Positions 25,749 through 34,277 of a stretch of 64,000 bases of DNA are shown here, piece by piece. A program made the translations under genes and the position numbers. Position 1 is the stretch's first letter; each line of letters opens with the position of its first letter. This stretch comes from Pseudomonas baetica (GTDB lineage Bacteria > Pseudomonadota > Gammaproteobacteria > Pseudomonadales > Pseudomonadaceae): the NCBI RefSeq assembly GCF_019733355.1, contig NZ_JAIHLQ010000009.1, positions 119,270 through 183,269 on the forward strand. The letters run 5' to 3'. The notes beneath the pieces are model-generated. The model searched no databases and was not told the origin of the DNA. It worked only from the letters and a program-made list of their open reading frames with translations.

Positions 25749-27101
25749 ATGTTTGGCATGTCCCACGACTCGTTCCTGCTGCTCGATGCAGTGGTCACGG
25801 TAATCGGCCTGATTATCCTGATCACCAAGTTCAAGATTCACCCGTTCATTTCCCTGACCATCGCGGCTGCGTTCCTTGGCCTGACGTCCGGCATGCCGAT
25901 CGGCACCATCATCAAGGCGTTCCAGGACGGCTTCGGCGGCGTGCTCGGTTTTGTCGGCATCATCCTCGCGCTGGGCACCATGCTCGGCAAAATGATGGCC
26001 GAGTCGGGCGGGGCAGATCAGATCGCCCAGACCCTGATTCGCGCGTTCGGCAAGGACAAGGTCCAATGGGCCATGATGTTTGCCGCGTTCCTGGTGGGCA
26101 TCCCGCTGTTCTTCGAAATCGGCTTCGTGCTGCTGATTCCGCTGGTGTTCATCGTTGCCCGTCGGACCGGTGTGTCGATCATCAAGATCGGCATCCCGCT
26201 GCTCGCCGGCCTTTCTGCCGTGCACGGTCTGGTGCCACCGCACCCTGGCCCGCTGCTGGCCATCGGCGTGTTCGGCGCGGACATCGGCAAGACCATTCTT
26301 TACGGTTTGATCGTCGCGCTGCCGACCGCCATCATTGCCGGCCCGATCTTCGGTACGTTCATCGCCAAGCACATTCCGGGTCACCCGAATCAGGAACTGG
26401 TCGATCAACTGGCCCGTGAAACCGATTCGGCCAAGCTGCCGAGCTTTAGCATCACCCTGATCACCGTGCTGCTGCCGGTGTTCCTGATGCTGCTGAAAAC
26501 CTTCGCAGACGTGGCGCTGCCGGACGGCCATTTCTTCCGTACCTGGATGGACATGATCGGTCACCCGATCTCGGCGCTGCTGCTGGCGTTGCTGCTGTCG
26601 CTGTACACCTTCGGTCACAAGCAAGGCATCGGCTCCCAGCAGATTCTCAAATGGCTGGATTCGAGCCTGGCGCCAACGGCCGCGATCATCCTGATCATCG
26701 GTGCTGGCGGTGGCTTCAAGCAGATGCTGGTCACCAGCGGCGTGGGCGATGTGATTGGCCACATGGCGGTCAGCGCACAGATATCGCCGATCCTGCTGGC
26801 GTGGCTGGTGGCGGCGGTGATTCGTGTCGCTACCGGTTCGGCAACCGTGGCGACGATCACCGGCGCAGGCATTGTGGTGCCGGTGGTCGGGATGATCCCT
26901 GGCGTTAACCGTGAACTGCTGGTGCTCGCCACCGGTGCCGGTTCGTTGATCCTGTCCCACGTCAATGACGCCGGTTTCTGGCTGGTGAAGCAATACTTCA
27001 ACATGACCGTGGCCGAGACGTTCAAGACCTGGACGGCGATGGAAACCATCCTCTCCATCGTCGCGTTGGGCTTTATCCTGCTGTTGTCGCTGTTCGTTTA
27101 A
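25749..27101 (+). CDS. gntT: Gluconate permease (GntP family)
   Basis: A 450-residue inner-membrane symporter with about 12-14 hydrophobic segments. GntP-family landmarks are HPFISLTIAAAFLGLTSGMP near the N-terminus, GFGGVLGFVGIILALGTMLGKMMAESGGADQIA, GIPLFFEIGFVLLIPL, LVPPHPGPLLA and, late, RVATGSATVATITGAGIV with SHVNDAGFWLVKQYF. It takes up gluconate for GntK. CAGGAG lies 7 bases before the ATG. Transcription is probably repressed by GntR and translation by Crc/Hfq. Confidence 0.93.
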   Translation: MFGMSHDSFLLLDAVVTVIGLIILITKFKIHPFISLTIAAAFLGLTSGMPIGTIIKAFQDGFGGVLGFVGIILALGTMLGKMMAESGGADQIAQTLIRAFGKDKVQWAMMFAAFLVGIPLFFEIGFVLLIPLVFIVARRTGVSIIKIGIPLLAGLSAVHGLVPPHPGPLLAIGVFGADIGKTILYGLIVALPTAIIAGPIFGTFIAKHIPGHPNQELVDQLARETDSAKLPSFSITLITVLLPVFLMLLKTFADVALPDGHFFRTWMDMIGHPISALLLALLLSLYTFGHKQGIGSQQILKWLDSSLAPTAAIILIIGAGGGFKQMLVTSGVGDVIGHMAVSAQISPILLAWLVAAVIRVATGSATVATITGAGIVVPVVGMIPGVNRELLVLATGAGSLILSHVNDAGFWLVKQYFNMTVAETFKTWTAMETILSIVALGFILLLSLFV

Positions 27102-27118
27102 GCGACATCGTCAGGCAC

Positions 27119-27147
27119 AAAAAAACCGCAGCGATGCGGTTTTTTTG
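27119..27147 (+). terminator. Terminator after gntT
   Basis: AAAAAAACCGCAGCGATGCGGTTTTTTT is a compact hairpin with A/T flanks, 18 bases past the stop. Confidence 0.88.
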
Positions 27148-27182
27148 TGGGGTGTGATTTCACGGCTGAACACAAATCCCAT

Positions 27183-27270
27183 GTGGGAGCGGGCTTGCTC
27201 GCGAAGGCGTCGTGTCAGCCGATATCAATGCTGACTGACCCACCGCTTTCGCGAGCAAGCCCGCTCCCAC
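27183..27270. repeat. REPIN between gntT and alaC
   Basis: Two canonical inverted arms (GTGGGAGCGGGCTTGCTCG and complement) with a non-conserved middle of about 40 bases, between convergent genes. Confidence 0.9.
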
Positions 27271-27283
27271 AGGGGGATATGCG

Positions 27284-28501
27284 TTAGGCGGTAGTTTTCG
27301 GAGCCAGCCCATCCGCCCGGAACATCCCCCGAATCCCGCGTACAGCCTGACGAATCCGGTCCTGGTTTTCGATCAGCGCAAAGCGCACATGGTCATCGCC
27401 ATACTCACCAAACCCAACCCCCGGCGAGACACAAACCTTGGCCTCGGCCAGCAGCTTCTTGGCGAATTCCAGTGAACCCAAATGCATATAAGCCTGGGGA
27501 ATCTTCGCCCAGACATACATTGAGGCTTTGGGGTTTTCGACCATCCAGCCCAGTTCATGCAGGCCCTTGACCAGCACATTACGTCGTTGACGATATTGCT
27601 CGGCGATGTCGAGCACGCACTGTTGATCGCCTTCCAGCGCCGCAATCGCTGCCACTTGCAGCGGCGTGAAGGTGCCGTAGTCGTGGTAGCTCTTGATCCG
27701 CGCCAAGGCGTTGACCAGTTCCGGGTTACCGACCATGAACCCGATACGCCAACCGGCCATGTTGTAGCTCTTGGACAGGGTGAAAAACTCCACCGCGATG
27801 TCCTTGGCGCCCGGCACCTGCATGATCGACGGCGCTTTCCAGCCGTCGTAGACGATGTCGGCGTAAGCCAGATCGTGGATCACCAACACGTCGTACTGCT
27901 TGGCGAGGGCGATCACTCGCTCGAAGAAATCCAGCTCCACACATTGCGCGGTCGGGTTGGACGGGAAGCCCAGAATCATCATTTTCGGCTTCGGGATCGA
28001 TCCGCGAATGGCCCGTTCCAGCTCAGCGAAGAAGTCCACGCCCGGCACCAGCGGCACTGAGCGCACCTGGGCGCCGGCAATCACCGCGCCGTAGATGTGA
28101 ATCGGGTAGCTCGGGTTCGGCACCAGCACCGTGTCGCCCTGATCCAGTGTGGCCAGCATCAAATGCGCCAGGCCTTCCTTGGAGCCGATGGTGACGATGG
28201 CTTCGCTTTCCGGGTCGATATCGACCTCGTAGCGTTGCTTGTACCAGTTGGAAATCGCTCGGCGCAGGCGCGGAATGCCCTTGGACGTGGAGTAACCGTG
28301 GGTGTCGTCACGCTGGGCGACTTGCACGAGTTTTTCGACAATGTGCGGCGGCGTGGCGCCGTCGGGGTTGCCCATGCTCAAGTCGATGATGTCTTCACCA
28401 CGACGCCGCGCGGCCATCTTCAGCTCGGCGGTGATGTTGAAAACGTAAGGGGGGAGTCGATCAATGCGCGCAAAGCGGCGCGGCGAACCTTGTTCAGCCA
28501 T
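27284..28501 (-). CDS. alaC: Alanine transaminase AlaC
   Basis: A 405-residue class I/II PLP aminotransferase converting pyruvate and glutamate to alanine and 2-oxoglutarate. Landmarks are [60 protein letters not shown] and the PLP lysine in [19 protein letters not shown]. The N-terminal [21 protein letters not shown] is typical of the AlaC/YfdZ group. It is divergent from a LysE-type exporter gene, which might export amino acids, although no link is shown. Confidence 0.88.
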   Translation of the reverse strand: MAEQGSPRRFARIDRLPPYVFNITAELKMAARRRGEDIIDLSMGNPDGATPPHIVEKLVQVAQRDDTHGYSTSKGIPRLRRAISNWYKQRYEVDIDPESEAIVTIGSKEGLAHLMLATLDQGDTVLVPNPSYPIHIYGAVIAGAQVRSVPLVPGVDFFAELERAIRGSIPKPKMMILGFPSNPTAQCVELDFFERVIALAKQYDVLVIHDLAYADIVYDGWKAPSIMQVPGAKDIAVEFFTLSKSYNMAGWRIGFMVGNPELVNALARIKSYHDYGTFTPLQVAAIAALEGDQQCVLDIAEQYRQRRNVLVKGLHELGWMVENPKASMYVWAKIPQAYMHLGSLEFAKKLLAEAKVCVSPGVGFGEYGDDHVRFALIENQDRIRQAVRGIRGMFRADGLAPKTTA

Positions 28502-28640
28502 TGTTGCCTCGGATAACGTAAGCGCCCGGAACCGTCCGAGCGACGCTGGTCACTGCGGTGACCTGTGGCGGAAGATAAGGTCAGTGATGGCATACTGTCC
28601 AGCGCGTTTTTTAACAATTTTTGCCCAAGGAAAATGGTTG

Positions 28641-29303
28641 ATGGAATTCACCAGCGGCTTCTTGCTGAGCCTTTCGCTGTGCCTGGACATCGGTGTGGCC
28701 AACATCGCCATGATCACCCTGGCGATGCAGCGCGGATACTTTCAGGGCTTCGCATTGGGCCTGGGCACCTGCGTCGGCGACCTGGTTTATGCGGTGCTGG
28801 CACTGGCCGGAATGACCGTGCTGCTGCAATACGAAACCGTGCGCTGGGTCCTGTGGGTCGGCGGGTCGGCACTGTTGATCTACTTTGCGGCGAAGATGAT
28901 TTACTCGGCGATTCACCACCAAGCGCTGCTCGCTGAAACCGCTGACGTGGGACAGAACTCCCATCGCAAGGAGTTCTTCCGTGGGATCTTTCTGGCGATG
29001 TCCTCGCCGAGCGCGATTCTCTGGTTCGCGGCGGTGGGGGGCACGCTGATCGCCCGTTCCGGTGGCAATGGCCCGCTCAGTTCGGCGCTGTTCCTCGGCG
29101 GGTTCCTCTGCGCCGGGCTGCTGTGGTCGGCCGGTTTGTGCTTCGCTGCAAGCCACGGTGGCAAGCTGCTTGGCGACAAATTGCTGCGTTACTCCTACAT
29201 GGCATCTGCAGCGATCTTCTGTTATTTCGCGGTGTACGTGATCGTATCGGGCTATAACGAGTTTTTCGGTTCGGGCGCCGTCGAGCAGTTGCACGCGCTG
29301 TAA
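28641..29303 (+). CDS. LysE/RhtB family amino-acid exporter
   Basis: A 220-residue membrane protein with about six hydrophobic segments. The family start MEFTSGFLLSLSLCLDIGVANIAMITLAMQRG is clear, followed by GLGTCVGDLVYAVLALAG and, in the middle, FFRGIFLAMSSPSAILWFAAVGGT, the conserved region of LysE translocators. The substrate is unknown. The ATG at 28641 fits an AAGGA site; the longer open frame upstream lacks family similarity. It is divergent from alaC. Confidence 0.85.
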   Translation: MEFTSGFLLSLSLCLDIGVANIAMITLAMQRGYFQGFALGLGTCVGDLVYAVLALAGMTVLLQYETVRWVLWVGGSALLIYFAAKMIYSAIHHQALLAETADVGQNSHRKEFFRGIFLAMSSPSAILWFAAVGGTLIARSGGNGPLSSALFLGGFLCAGLLWSAGLCFAASHGGKLLGDKLLRYSYMASAAIFCYFAVYVIVSGYNEFFGSGAVEQLHAL

Positions 29304-29371
29304 CCGTGCGAATCGGTTTGGGCTTTCTATACTCACCAGCCGAACCCCTTTTTTGTTCCAGGAGTCGAATC

Positions 29372-29857
29372 ATGGATGAGCAAACACGCGTCGAAGTGGC
29401 GCAACCTCGCTTCGAAAATGGACACTTCCTGCTGATCGCCGGGCTGGGCGGACGGTTTACTCAGGACACCACCGAGGGCATCCCGCAGCTTTGGGAAAAA
29501 TTCATCCCGCACCTCGGCGAAATTCCGGGCCAGAAAAATGAAGTGACCTACGGCATCTGCTGCAATCCTGATGGCCAGGGTGGTTTTGAGTACATTGCCG
29601 GCGTTGAGATCAGCAAGCTTGACGATCTGCCGGAGCAATATCGCTGGGTCGAGGTTCAGCCCCAGCAATATGCCGTGTTCGAGCACAAAGGTTCACTGGA
29701 TCAGTTGCCCGCGACCTTTCAATACATCTGGAAAACCTGGCTGCCGCAATCCGGGCGCGAAGCCGCCGATGCGCCGGAATTCGAGCGATACAGCGAGGAT
29801 TTCAACCCCAGGCTCAATGCCGGTACGCTGGAAATCTGGCTGCCACTCAAGCACTGA
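29372..29857 (+). CDS. GyrI-like / AraC effector-binding domain protein
   Basis: A 161-residue protein made only of the AraC_E_bind/GyrI-like fold, starting with EVAQPRFENGHFLLIAGLGGRF and with EYIAGVEIS, YRWVEVQPQQYAVFEHKG and a C-terminal LEIWLPLK, the usual end of this fold. It has no DNA-binding part. Stand-alone members bind small hydrophobic molecules or act as gyrase-inhibitor-like proteins. CAGGAG precedes the ATG. Confidence 0.82.
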   Translation: MDEQTRVEVAQPRFENGHFLLIAGLGGRFTQDTTEGIPQLWEKFIPHLGEIPGQKNEVTYGICCNPDGQGGFEYIAGVEISKLDDLPEQYRWVEVQPQQYAVFEHKGSLDQLPATFQYIWKTWLPQSGREAADAPEFERYSEDFNPRLNAGTLEIWLPLKH

Positions 29858-29945
29858 AATCACTGCGCCGAGGCCGGTCACTGACCGGCCTCGATGTTTG
29901 TGCTTTATGCTTGGCAGCCTTGTTTCCACTGATTTTCGAGCTGCC

Positions 29946-30434
29946 ATGAACACCCTCATCCGTAACGTCACTGTCGCCGACCTGGATCGCTGCTACGCCA
30001 TCGAAACCGTTGCCTACGAAGGCGACGAAGCCGCCACCCGCGAGAAGATCGCCACCCGCATCGCCACCTGGCCGGATGGCTTCATCGTTGCCGAGGTGGA
30101 CGGGGTCGTCGCAGGCTTCGTCAACTCGGGCGCGGCGTTTGATGTGCAAATGTCGGATGAGGCGTTCAAGGAACTGATCGGCCATGACCCGGCGGGACCG
30201 AACGTGGTGATCATGTCGGTGGTGGTGCATCCCGACTATCAGGGCCAGGGCCTGGCCAAGCGCTTGATGGCGGAGTTCATCGAACGTATGCGCGGGATGG
30301 ACAAGGCGACGATTCACCTGATGTGCAAGGAAAAGCACATCGCGCTTTACGCCGGGTTCGGCTTTGCCTACATCAAACCGTCGGAATCCGACCACGGCGG
30401 CATGGCGTGGCACGAGATGATCCTGACCCTCTAA
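29946..30434 (+). CDS. GNAT family N-acetyltransferase
   Basis: A 162-residue acetyltransferase. Motif A is VVIMSVVVHPDYQGQGLAKRLM, preceded by GFIVAEVDGVVAGFVNSGAAF and followed by IHLMCKEKHIALYAGFGFAYI. The arrangement resembles aralkylamine-type acetyltransferases, but the substrate is not certain. The ATG at 29946 matches the family start; the longer upstream frame is a shadow of the preceding gene. The ribosome site is weak. Confidence 0.8.
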   Translation: MNTLIRNVTVADLDRCYAIETVAYEGDEAATREKIATRIATWPDGFIVAEVDGVVAGFVNSGAAFDVQMSDEAFKELIGHDPAGPNVVIMSVVVHPDYQGQGLAKRLMAEFIERMRGMDKATIHLMCKEKHIALYAGFGFAYIKPSESDHGGMAWHEMILTL

Positions 30435-30452
30435 AAAACGCGCACCCCCCCT

Positions 30453-30541
30453 GTGTACAAGCGGGCTTGCTCGCGAAGGTGCCGTTTCAGTCGATATCTA
30501 CTTGGCTGACACACCGCATTCGCGAGCAAGCCCGCTCCCAC
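30453..30541. repeat. REPIN with one degenerate arm
   Basis: The left arm begins GTGTACAAGCGGGCTTGCTCG (two or three changes from GTGGGAGCGGG); the right arm is canonical. It separates the convergent GNAT and flavoprotein genes. Confidence 0.85.
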
Positions 30542-30566
30542 AGGGGCAAGGGGTGGTTTGGAGTGC

Positions 30567-31172
30567 TTAGTAAAGTGTGTCACGCACTCGCTTCGGTGCT
30601 TCGCGGTCGTAGCTGTCCGCGTCGAACTGGCCGTCACTCAGGCGCTTGTGAAAGGCGCCCGCACTCGGCAGGGCAGAGCGCGGTAGATGCGTTTGAGGAT
30701 TCCACGCGTCCGAACGCACAAGCGCTTTCGAACAGTGGAAGTACGCCGCTTGCACGTTCACCAGCAACACCGTTTTCGCCGGTTTGCCGTTCACTGCAAA
30801 ACTCTCCAGCAACGCTGGCTCAGCACTGATAGACGCCGTGCCATTGACCCGCAACATCTCGCCAATCCCCGGAATGATGAACAGCAGCGACACTCGTGGA
30901 TCGTGCAGCACGTTGCGCAGGGTATCGATGCGGTTGTTGCCCGGGCGATCCGGCAGGGCCAGTGTGCGTTCATCAATGATCCGCACAAACCCCGGCGCAT
31001 CACCGCGCGGTGAATTGTCGAGGCCTTCGGTGCCCACCGAGCTGACGATCACCAGCGGCGAGACCCGCACCATCGCCTGATAGTCTTCGTTGAGAAAAGT
31101 GATCTGCTTGCGCACTGAACGCTCGTGAGGCAATCCGTAAATGGCTTCCAGTGCTTCGATTGAATCGATCAT
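30567..31172 (-). CDS. Pyridoxamine 5'-phosphate oxidase family flavoprotein
   Basis: A 201-residue split-barrel protein of the MSMEG_1061-like FMN-binding PPOX group. Features are FLNEDYQAMVRVSPLVIVSSVGTEGLDNSPRGD, LALPDRPGNNRIDTLRNVLHDPRVSLLFIIPG and LRVNGTASIS, the FMN-phosphate and dimer-contact regions. The role is unknown; such proteins are flavin reductases or oxidases of small molecules. GAGGGG lies 8 bases before the ATG at 31172; the longer frame reads back into the next gene and is not real. Confidence 0.82.
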   Translation of the reverse strand: MIDSIEALEAIYGLPHERSVRKQITFLNEDYQAMVRVSPLVIVSSVGTEGLDNSPRGDAPGFVRIIDERTLALPDRPGNNRIDTLRNVLHDPRVSLLFIIPGIGEMLRVNGTASISAEPALLESFAVNGKPAKTVLLVNVQAAYFHCSKALVRSDAWNPQTHLPRSALPSAGAFHKRLSDGQFDADSYDREAPKRVRDTLY

Positions 31173-31191
31173 CGTGCATCCCCTCGATGAT

Positions 31192-31677
31192 TTAGAAGAA
31201 CAGCCCCATGCGTCGCTCGTAGCCGATCCGGCCCTTGTACGCTTCGCCGCTGTCGACGAAACCGTGTTTGGCGTACAGCGCGATGGCGGCGTCGTTGTCG
31301 GCGTCCACTGACAATTCCAGGCCTTTGATTTCCGGCCACGCCTGGCGCGCGACCTCCGGCAACGCTTGCAGGCATGCCTTGCCGTACCCCTTGCCTTGGG
31401 CCCGATGATCGACCTGCAAGGCATGCAACGTGGCGCTGTGTTCATCGGCCCAGGCCGGTAAAACCGGTGGGCGCTTGAGCAACAGGAACGCTACAGGCAC
31501 TTCGTCCGCCAACAGCGCAAAACCCTTCACGCCGGGCGCCGGTTTCGACAGCAAAGTGTGCAAGGCACCGTGGATATCACCGGAGAATTTGATCTGCTCG
31601 GCGCGAATTTCAATGGCCTCGACCTGCTGGCGCTGCAAGGCGTTGAGGCTGTCGTAGGGCACGAGTTTGGCTGACAC
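31192..31677 (-). CDS. GNAT family N-acetyltransferase
   Basis: A 161-residue acetyltransferase with motif A ATLHALQVDHRAQGKGYGKACLQ and the last unit LSVDADNDAAIALYAKHGFVDSG. The start codon is GTG at 31675-31677, supported by AAGGAAA upstream. Its stop is 19 bases before the flavoprotein start, so both are probably in one operon. The substrate is unknown. Confidence 0.82.
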   Translation of the reverse strand: MSAKLVPYDSLNALQRQQVEAIEIRAEQIKFSGDIHGALHTLLSKPAPGVKGFALLADEVPVAFLLLKRPPVLPAWADEHSATLHALQVDHRAQGKGYGKACLQALPEVARQAWPEIKGLELSVDADNDAAIALYAKHGFVDSGEAYKGRIGYERRMGLFF

Positions 31678-31754
31678 GGGAATTTCCTTTTTCCTACAAA
31701 GATGAGCCCCGGATTCTAGCGACTTTGGCCATCTCGGAAATTTTTTGTTTCGTC

Positions 31755-31781
31755 TGTCGATCTACCGATTCGCCGAACGAC
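31755..31781 (+). promoter_or_regulatory. ECF42-type promoter before the DGPF/sigma pair
   Basis: TGTCGA (31755-31760), 17 bases, CGAC (31778-31781) fits the -35 TGTCGA and -10 CGA/TC elements reported for ECF42 sigma factors. It is 134 bases before the yciI-like start and suggests that the sigma factor drives its own operon. Confidence 0.6.
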
Positions 31782-31914
31782 TAAAGGTGTCTTCACAACA
31801 AAAGATGGATAGGTGCCCCGGCTCGCCTATCTTCATGTTCGAGGACATCGCCATCGAACCCTCAGAAGCCCTGATCTTCAGCCATAGTTGATCCGTTCGA
31901 ATCAGGAGAACGCC

Positions 31915-32259
31915 ATGAAATATCTATGCCTGGTTTACAGCGATGAGCGCTTGTTGCACTCGTCGCCAGACAGCCCCGAAGACGCCGAGTGCTGGGCCTA
32001 CGCTGAGTCGATTCAAGGCAGCGGGCGGATGGTCGCCGCCGAAGCGCTGGAGTCGGTGCAGACCGCCACCACGGTACGCATGCGCAACGGCAAATTGTCG
32101 ATCACCGACGGCCCGTTCGCCGAAACCAAGGAGCAGTTGGCCGGTTTCTACCTGATCGACGCCAAGGATCTCAACGAAGCGATCCAGGTCGCCGGTAACA
32201 TTCCGGCGGCGCGGGTCGGCAGCGTTGAAGTACGCCCCGTGCGCCAATTGAATGTCTGA
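31915..32259 (+). CDS. YciI/DGPF family protein
   Basis: A 114-residue ferredoxin-like fold protein with the family motif LSITDGPFAETKEQLAGFYLIDAKDLNEAI (the DGPF motif). The biochemical function of the family is unknown, but DGPF genes are regularly next to ECF42 sigma factors, as here: the sigma gene starts 8 bases before this gene ends. CAGGAG lies 6 bases before the ATG. Confidence 0.9.
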   Translation: MKYLCLVYSDERLLHSSPDSPEDAECWAYAESIQGSGRMVAAEALESVQTATTVRMRNGKLSITDGPFAETKEQLAGFYLIDAKDLNEAIQVAGNIPAARVGSVEVRPVRQLNV

Positions 32260-33481
32260 GATCAGGGCGCGGGTTGAACAGGTCTATCGTGAAGACTCGC
32301 GGCGGATTCTGGCGACGCTGATTCGTCTGCTCGGCGATTTCGACCTCGCCGAAGAAGCCTTGCACGAGGCGTTCTTTGTCGCGGTCGAGCGCTGGCAGCA
32401 TGACGGCGTGCCGGACAATCCGCGCACCTGGCTGGTGTCCACCGGGCGCTTCAAGGCGATTGACGTGTTGCGCCGGCGTGCGCGTTTCAAGGCTTCTCAG
32501 CCGTTGCTGCTGGCGCAACTCGAAGCGTTGGAGCAGGCCGACTGGAGTGGTGAAGATGTGGAGGACGATCGCTTGCGGCTGATCTTCACCTGCTGTCACC
32601 CGGCGCTGGCGGCGGATGCGCAAGTACCGCTGACCCTGCGCGAAGTCTGCGACCTGACCACCGAGGAAATCGCGCGCGCATTCCTGTCGGCGCCGGCAAC
32701 GATTGCCCAGCGCATCGTCCGCGCCAAAGCGAAGATCCGTGATGCAAAAATCCCTTATCAAGTTCCCAGCCTGAGCGAATTGCCTGAGCGCCTCGACAGC
32801 GTGTTGCGGGTGATTTATCTGGTGTTCAACGAAGGTTATTCGGCGTCGATGGGCGCCGAACTGATCCGCGAGGACCTGACCCGTGAGGCCATTCGGCTTG
32901 GGCGCTTGTTGATGGAGTTGCTGCCGGAACCCGAGGTCATGGGGCTGCTGGCGCTGATGTTACTGCACGAGTCACGCAGACCGGCGCGCACCTCGCCGAA
33001 CGGGGAGTTGGTGCTGCTGAGCGATCAGGATCGCTCGCGTTGGGATGCCGGGTTGATTGCCCAAGGCTGTGCGCTGGTGGAGCGTGCGCTGACTACGCGG
33101 CGGTTCGGGCCGTATTGTCTGCAAGCAGCAATAGCGGCGGTGCATGCCGAGGCGGGATCGGCAGGGGAGACGGATTGGCAGCAGATCGTCGGGCTGTATG
33201 ACGTGCTGTTGCGGGTGCTGCCGTCGCCGGTGATCGAGTTGAACCGGGCGGTGGCGGTGGCTCAGCGTGATGGGGCATTGGCTGGGTTGAGCTTGGTCGA
33301 GGGGATTCTGGATCGTGGCGAGTTGCAGGACTACCACTTGGCGCATTCGGCGCGGGCGGACTTTTGTCGGCAGTTGGGCAAGGTGGAAGAGGCGCGGGTG
33401 GCTTATTCACGGGCGCTGGAATTGACGCGGCAAGCGCCGGAGCAGCGGTTCATTGAAGCGCGGTTGCTAGCGCTGGACTGA
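32252..33481 (+). CDS. ECF42-type RNA polymerase sigma factor with C-terminal extension
   Basis: A 409-residue sigma factor. Regions 2 and 4 occupy about residues 1-170 (RILATLIRLLGDFDLAEEALHEAFFVAVERW and FLSAPATIAQRIVRAKAKIRDA); the remaining 230 residues form the helical, TPR-like extension typical of ECF42 (VIYLVFNEGYSAS, GLLALMLLHESRRPART, VIELNRAVAVAQRDG). No anti-sigma gene adjoins it, so the extension is probably regulatory. It overlaps the DGPF gene by 8 bases and is likely translationally coupled. A promoter matching the group's specificity lies upstream of the pair. Confidence 0.9.
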   Translation: MSEIRARVEQVYREDSRRILATLIRLLGDFDLAEEALHEAFFVAVERWQHDGVPDNPRTWLVSTGRFKAIDVLRRRARFKASQPLLLAQLEALEQADWSGEDVEDDRLRLIFTCCHPALAADAQVPLTLREVCDLTTEEIARAFLSAPATIAQRIVRAKAKIRDAKIPYQVPSLSELPERLDSVLRVIYLVFNEGYSASMGAELIREDLTREAIRLGRLLMELLPEPEVMGLLALMLLHESRRPARTSPNGELVLLSDQDRSRWDAGLIAQGCALVERALTTRRFGPYCLQAAIAAVHAEAGSAGETDWQQIVGLYDVLLRVLPSPVIELNRAVAVAQRDGALAGLSLVEGILDRGELQDYHLAHSARADFCRQLGKVEEARVAYSRALELTRQAPEQRFIEARLLALD

Positions 33482-33510
33482 TCCGAACGGGACGCTGGCC
33501 ATACCGGCCT

Positions 33511-34262
33511 CTTCGCGAGCAAGCCCGCTCCCACAGGGGATCGGGGTGGTCATGGAATTTGGGGGTTGCGGTGAAACTGGTGGGAGTGGGCTTGCTCACG
33601 AAGGCGGTGTGTCAGGCAGCAGCAACGTTGGCTGATCCTGCGCTTTCGCGAGCAAGCCCGCTCCCACAGTGGATCGGGGTGGTCATGGAGTTTGGGGCTG
33701 GCGGTGAAACCGGTGGGAGTGGGCTTGCTCTCGAAGGTGGTGTGTCAGGCGACAGCTACTTTGGCTGATCTTGCGCTTTCGCGAGCAAGCCCGCTCCCAC
33801 AGTGGATCGGGGTGGTCATGGAATTTGGGGCTGGCGGTGAAACTGGTGGGAGTGGGCTTGCTCACGAAGGTGGTGTGTCAGGCAGCAGCAACGTTGGCTG
33901 ATCTTGCGCTTTCGCGAGCAAGCCCGCTCCCACAGGGGATCGGGGTGGTCATGGATTTTGGGGCTGGCAGTGAAACTGGTGGGAGTGGGCTTGCTCACGA
34001 AGGCGTTGTGTCAGGCGCAGCTACTTTGGCTGATCTTGCGCTTTCGCGAGCAAGCCCGCTCCCACAGTGGATCGGGGTGGTCATGGAGTTTGGGGCTGGC
34101 GGTGAAACTGGTGGGAGTGGGCTTGCTCACGAAGGCGGTGTGTCAGGCAGCAGCAACGTTGGCTGATCCTGCGCTTTCGCGAGCAAGCCCGCTCCCACGG
34201 TGGATCGGGGTGGTCATGGAGTTTGGAGCTGGCGGTGAAACTGGTGGGAGTGGGCTTGCCCG
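33511..34262. repeat. Tandem array of a 133-bp REPIN-plus-spacer unit
   Basis: The anchor GATCGGGGTGGTCATGGA occurs at 33539, 33672, 33805, 33938, 34070 and 34203, i.e. with steps of 133, 133, 133, 132 and 133 bases. Each unit holds one REPIN (arms GTGGGAGTGGGCTTGCTCACGAAGG and CTTTCGCGAGCAAGCCCGC...) and a constant spacer of about 45 bases (from GGATCGGGG to GGTGAAACTGG). Copies differ by a few substitutions. The array fills the gap between the sigma gene and the next lysR. The overlapping repetitive open frames are not taken as genes. Confidence 0.92.
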
Positions 34263-34277
34263 TGTATGGCCGCCACG

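Noticed and set aside
30567..31445. 292-codon form of the flavoprotein gene
   Set aside because: The extra N-terminal part is Arg-rich antisense-type sequence overlapping the GNAT gene; the ATG at 31172 has a good ribosome site.
33511..34262. Possible CRISPR array
   Set aside because: Unit is 133 bases with REP palindromes and near-identical spacers; CRISPR needs short repeats and unique spacers.
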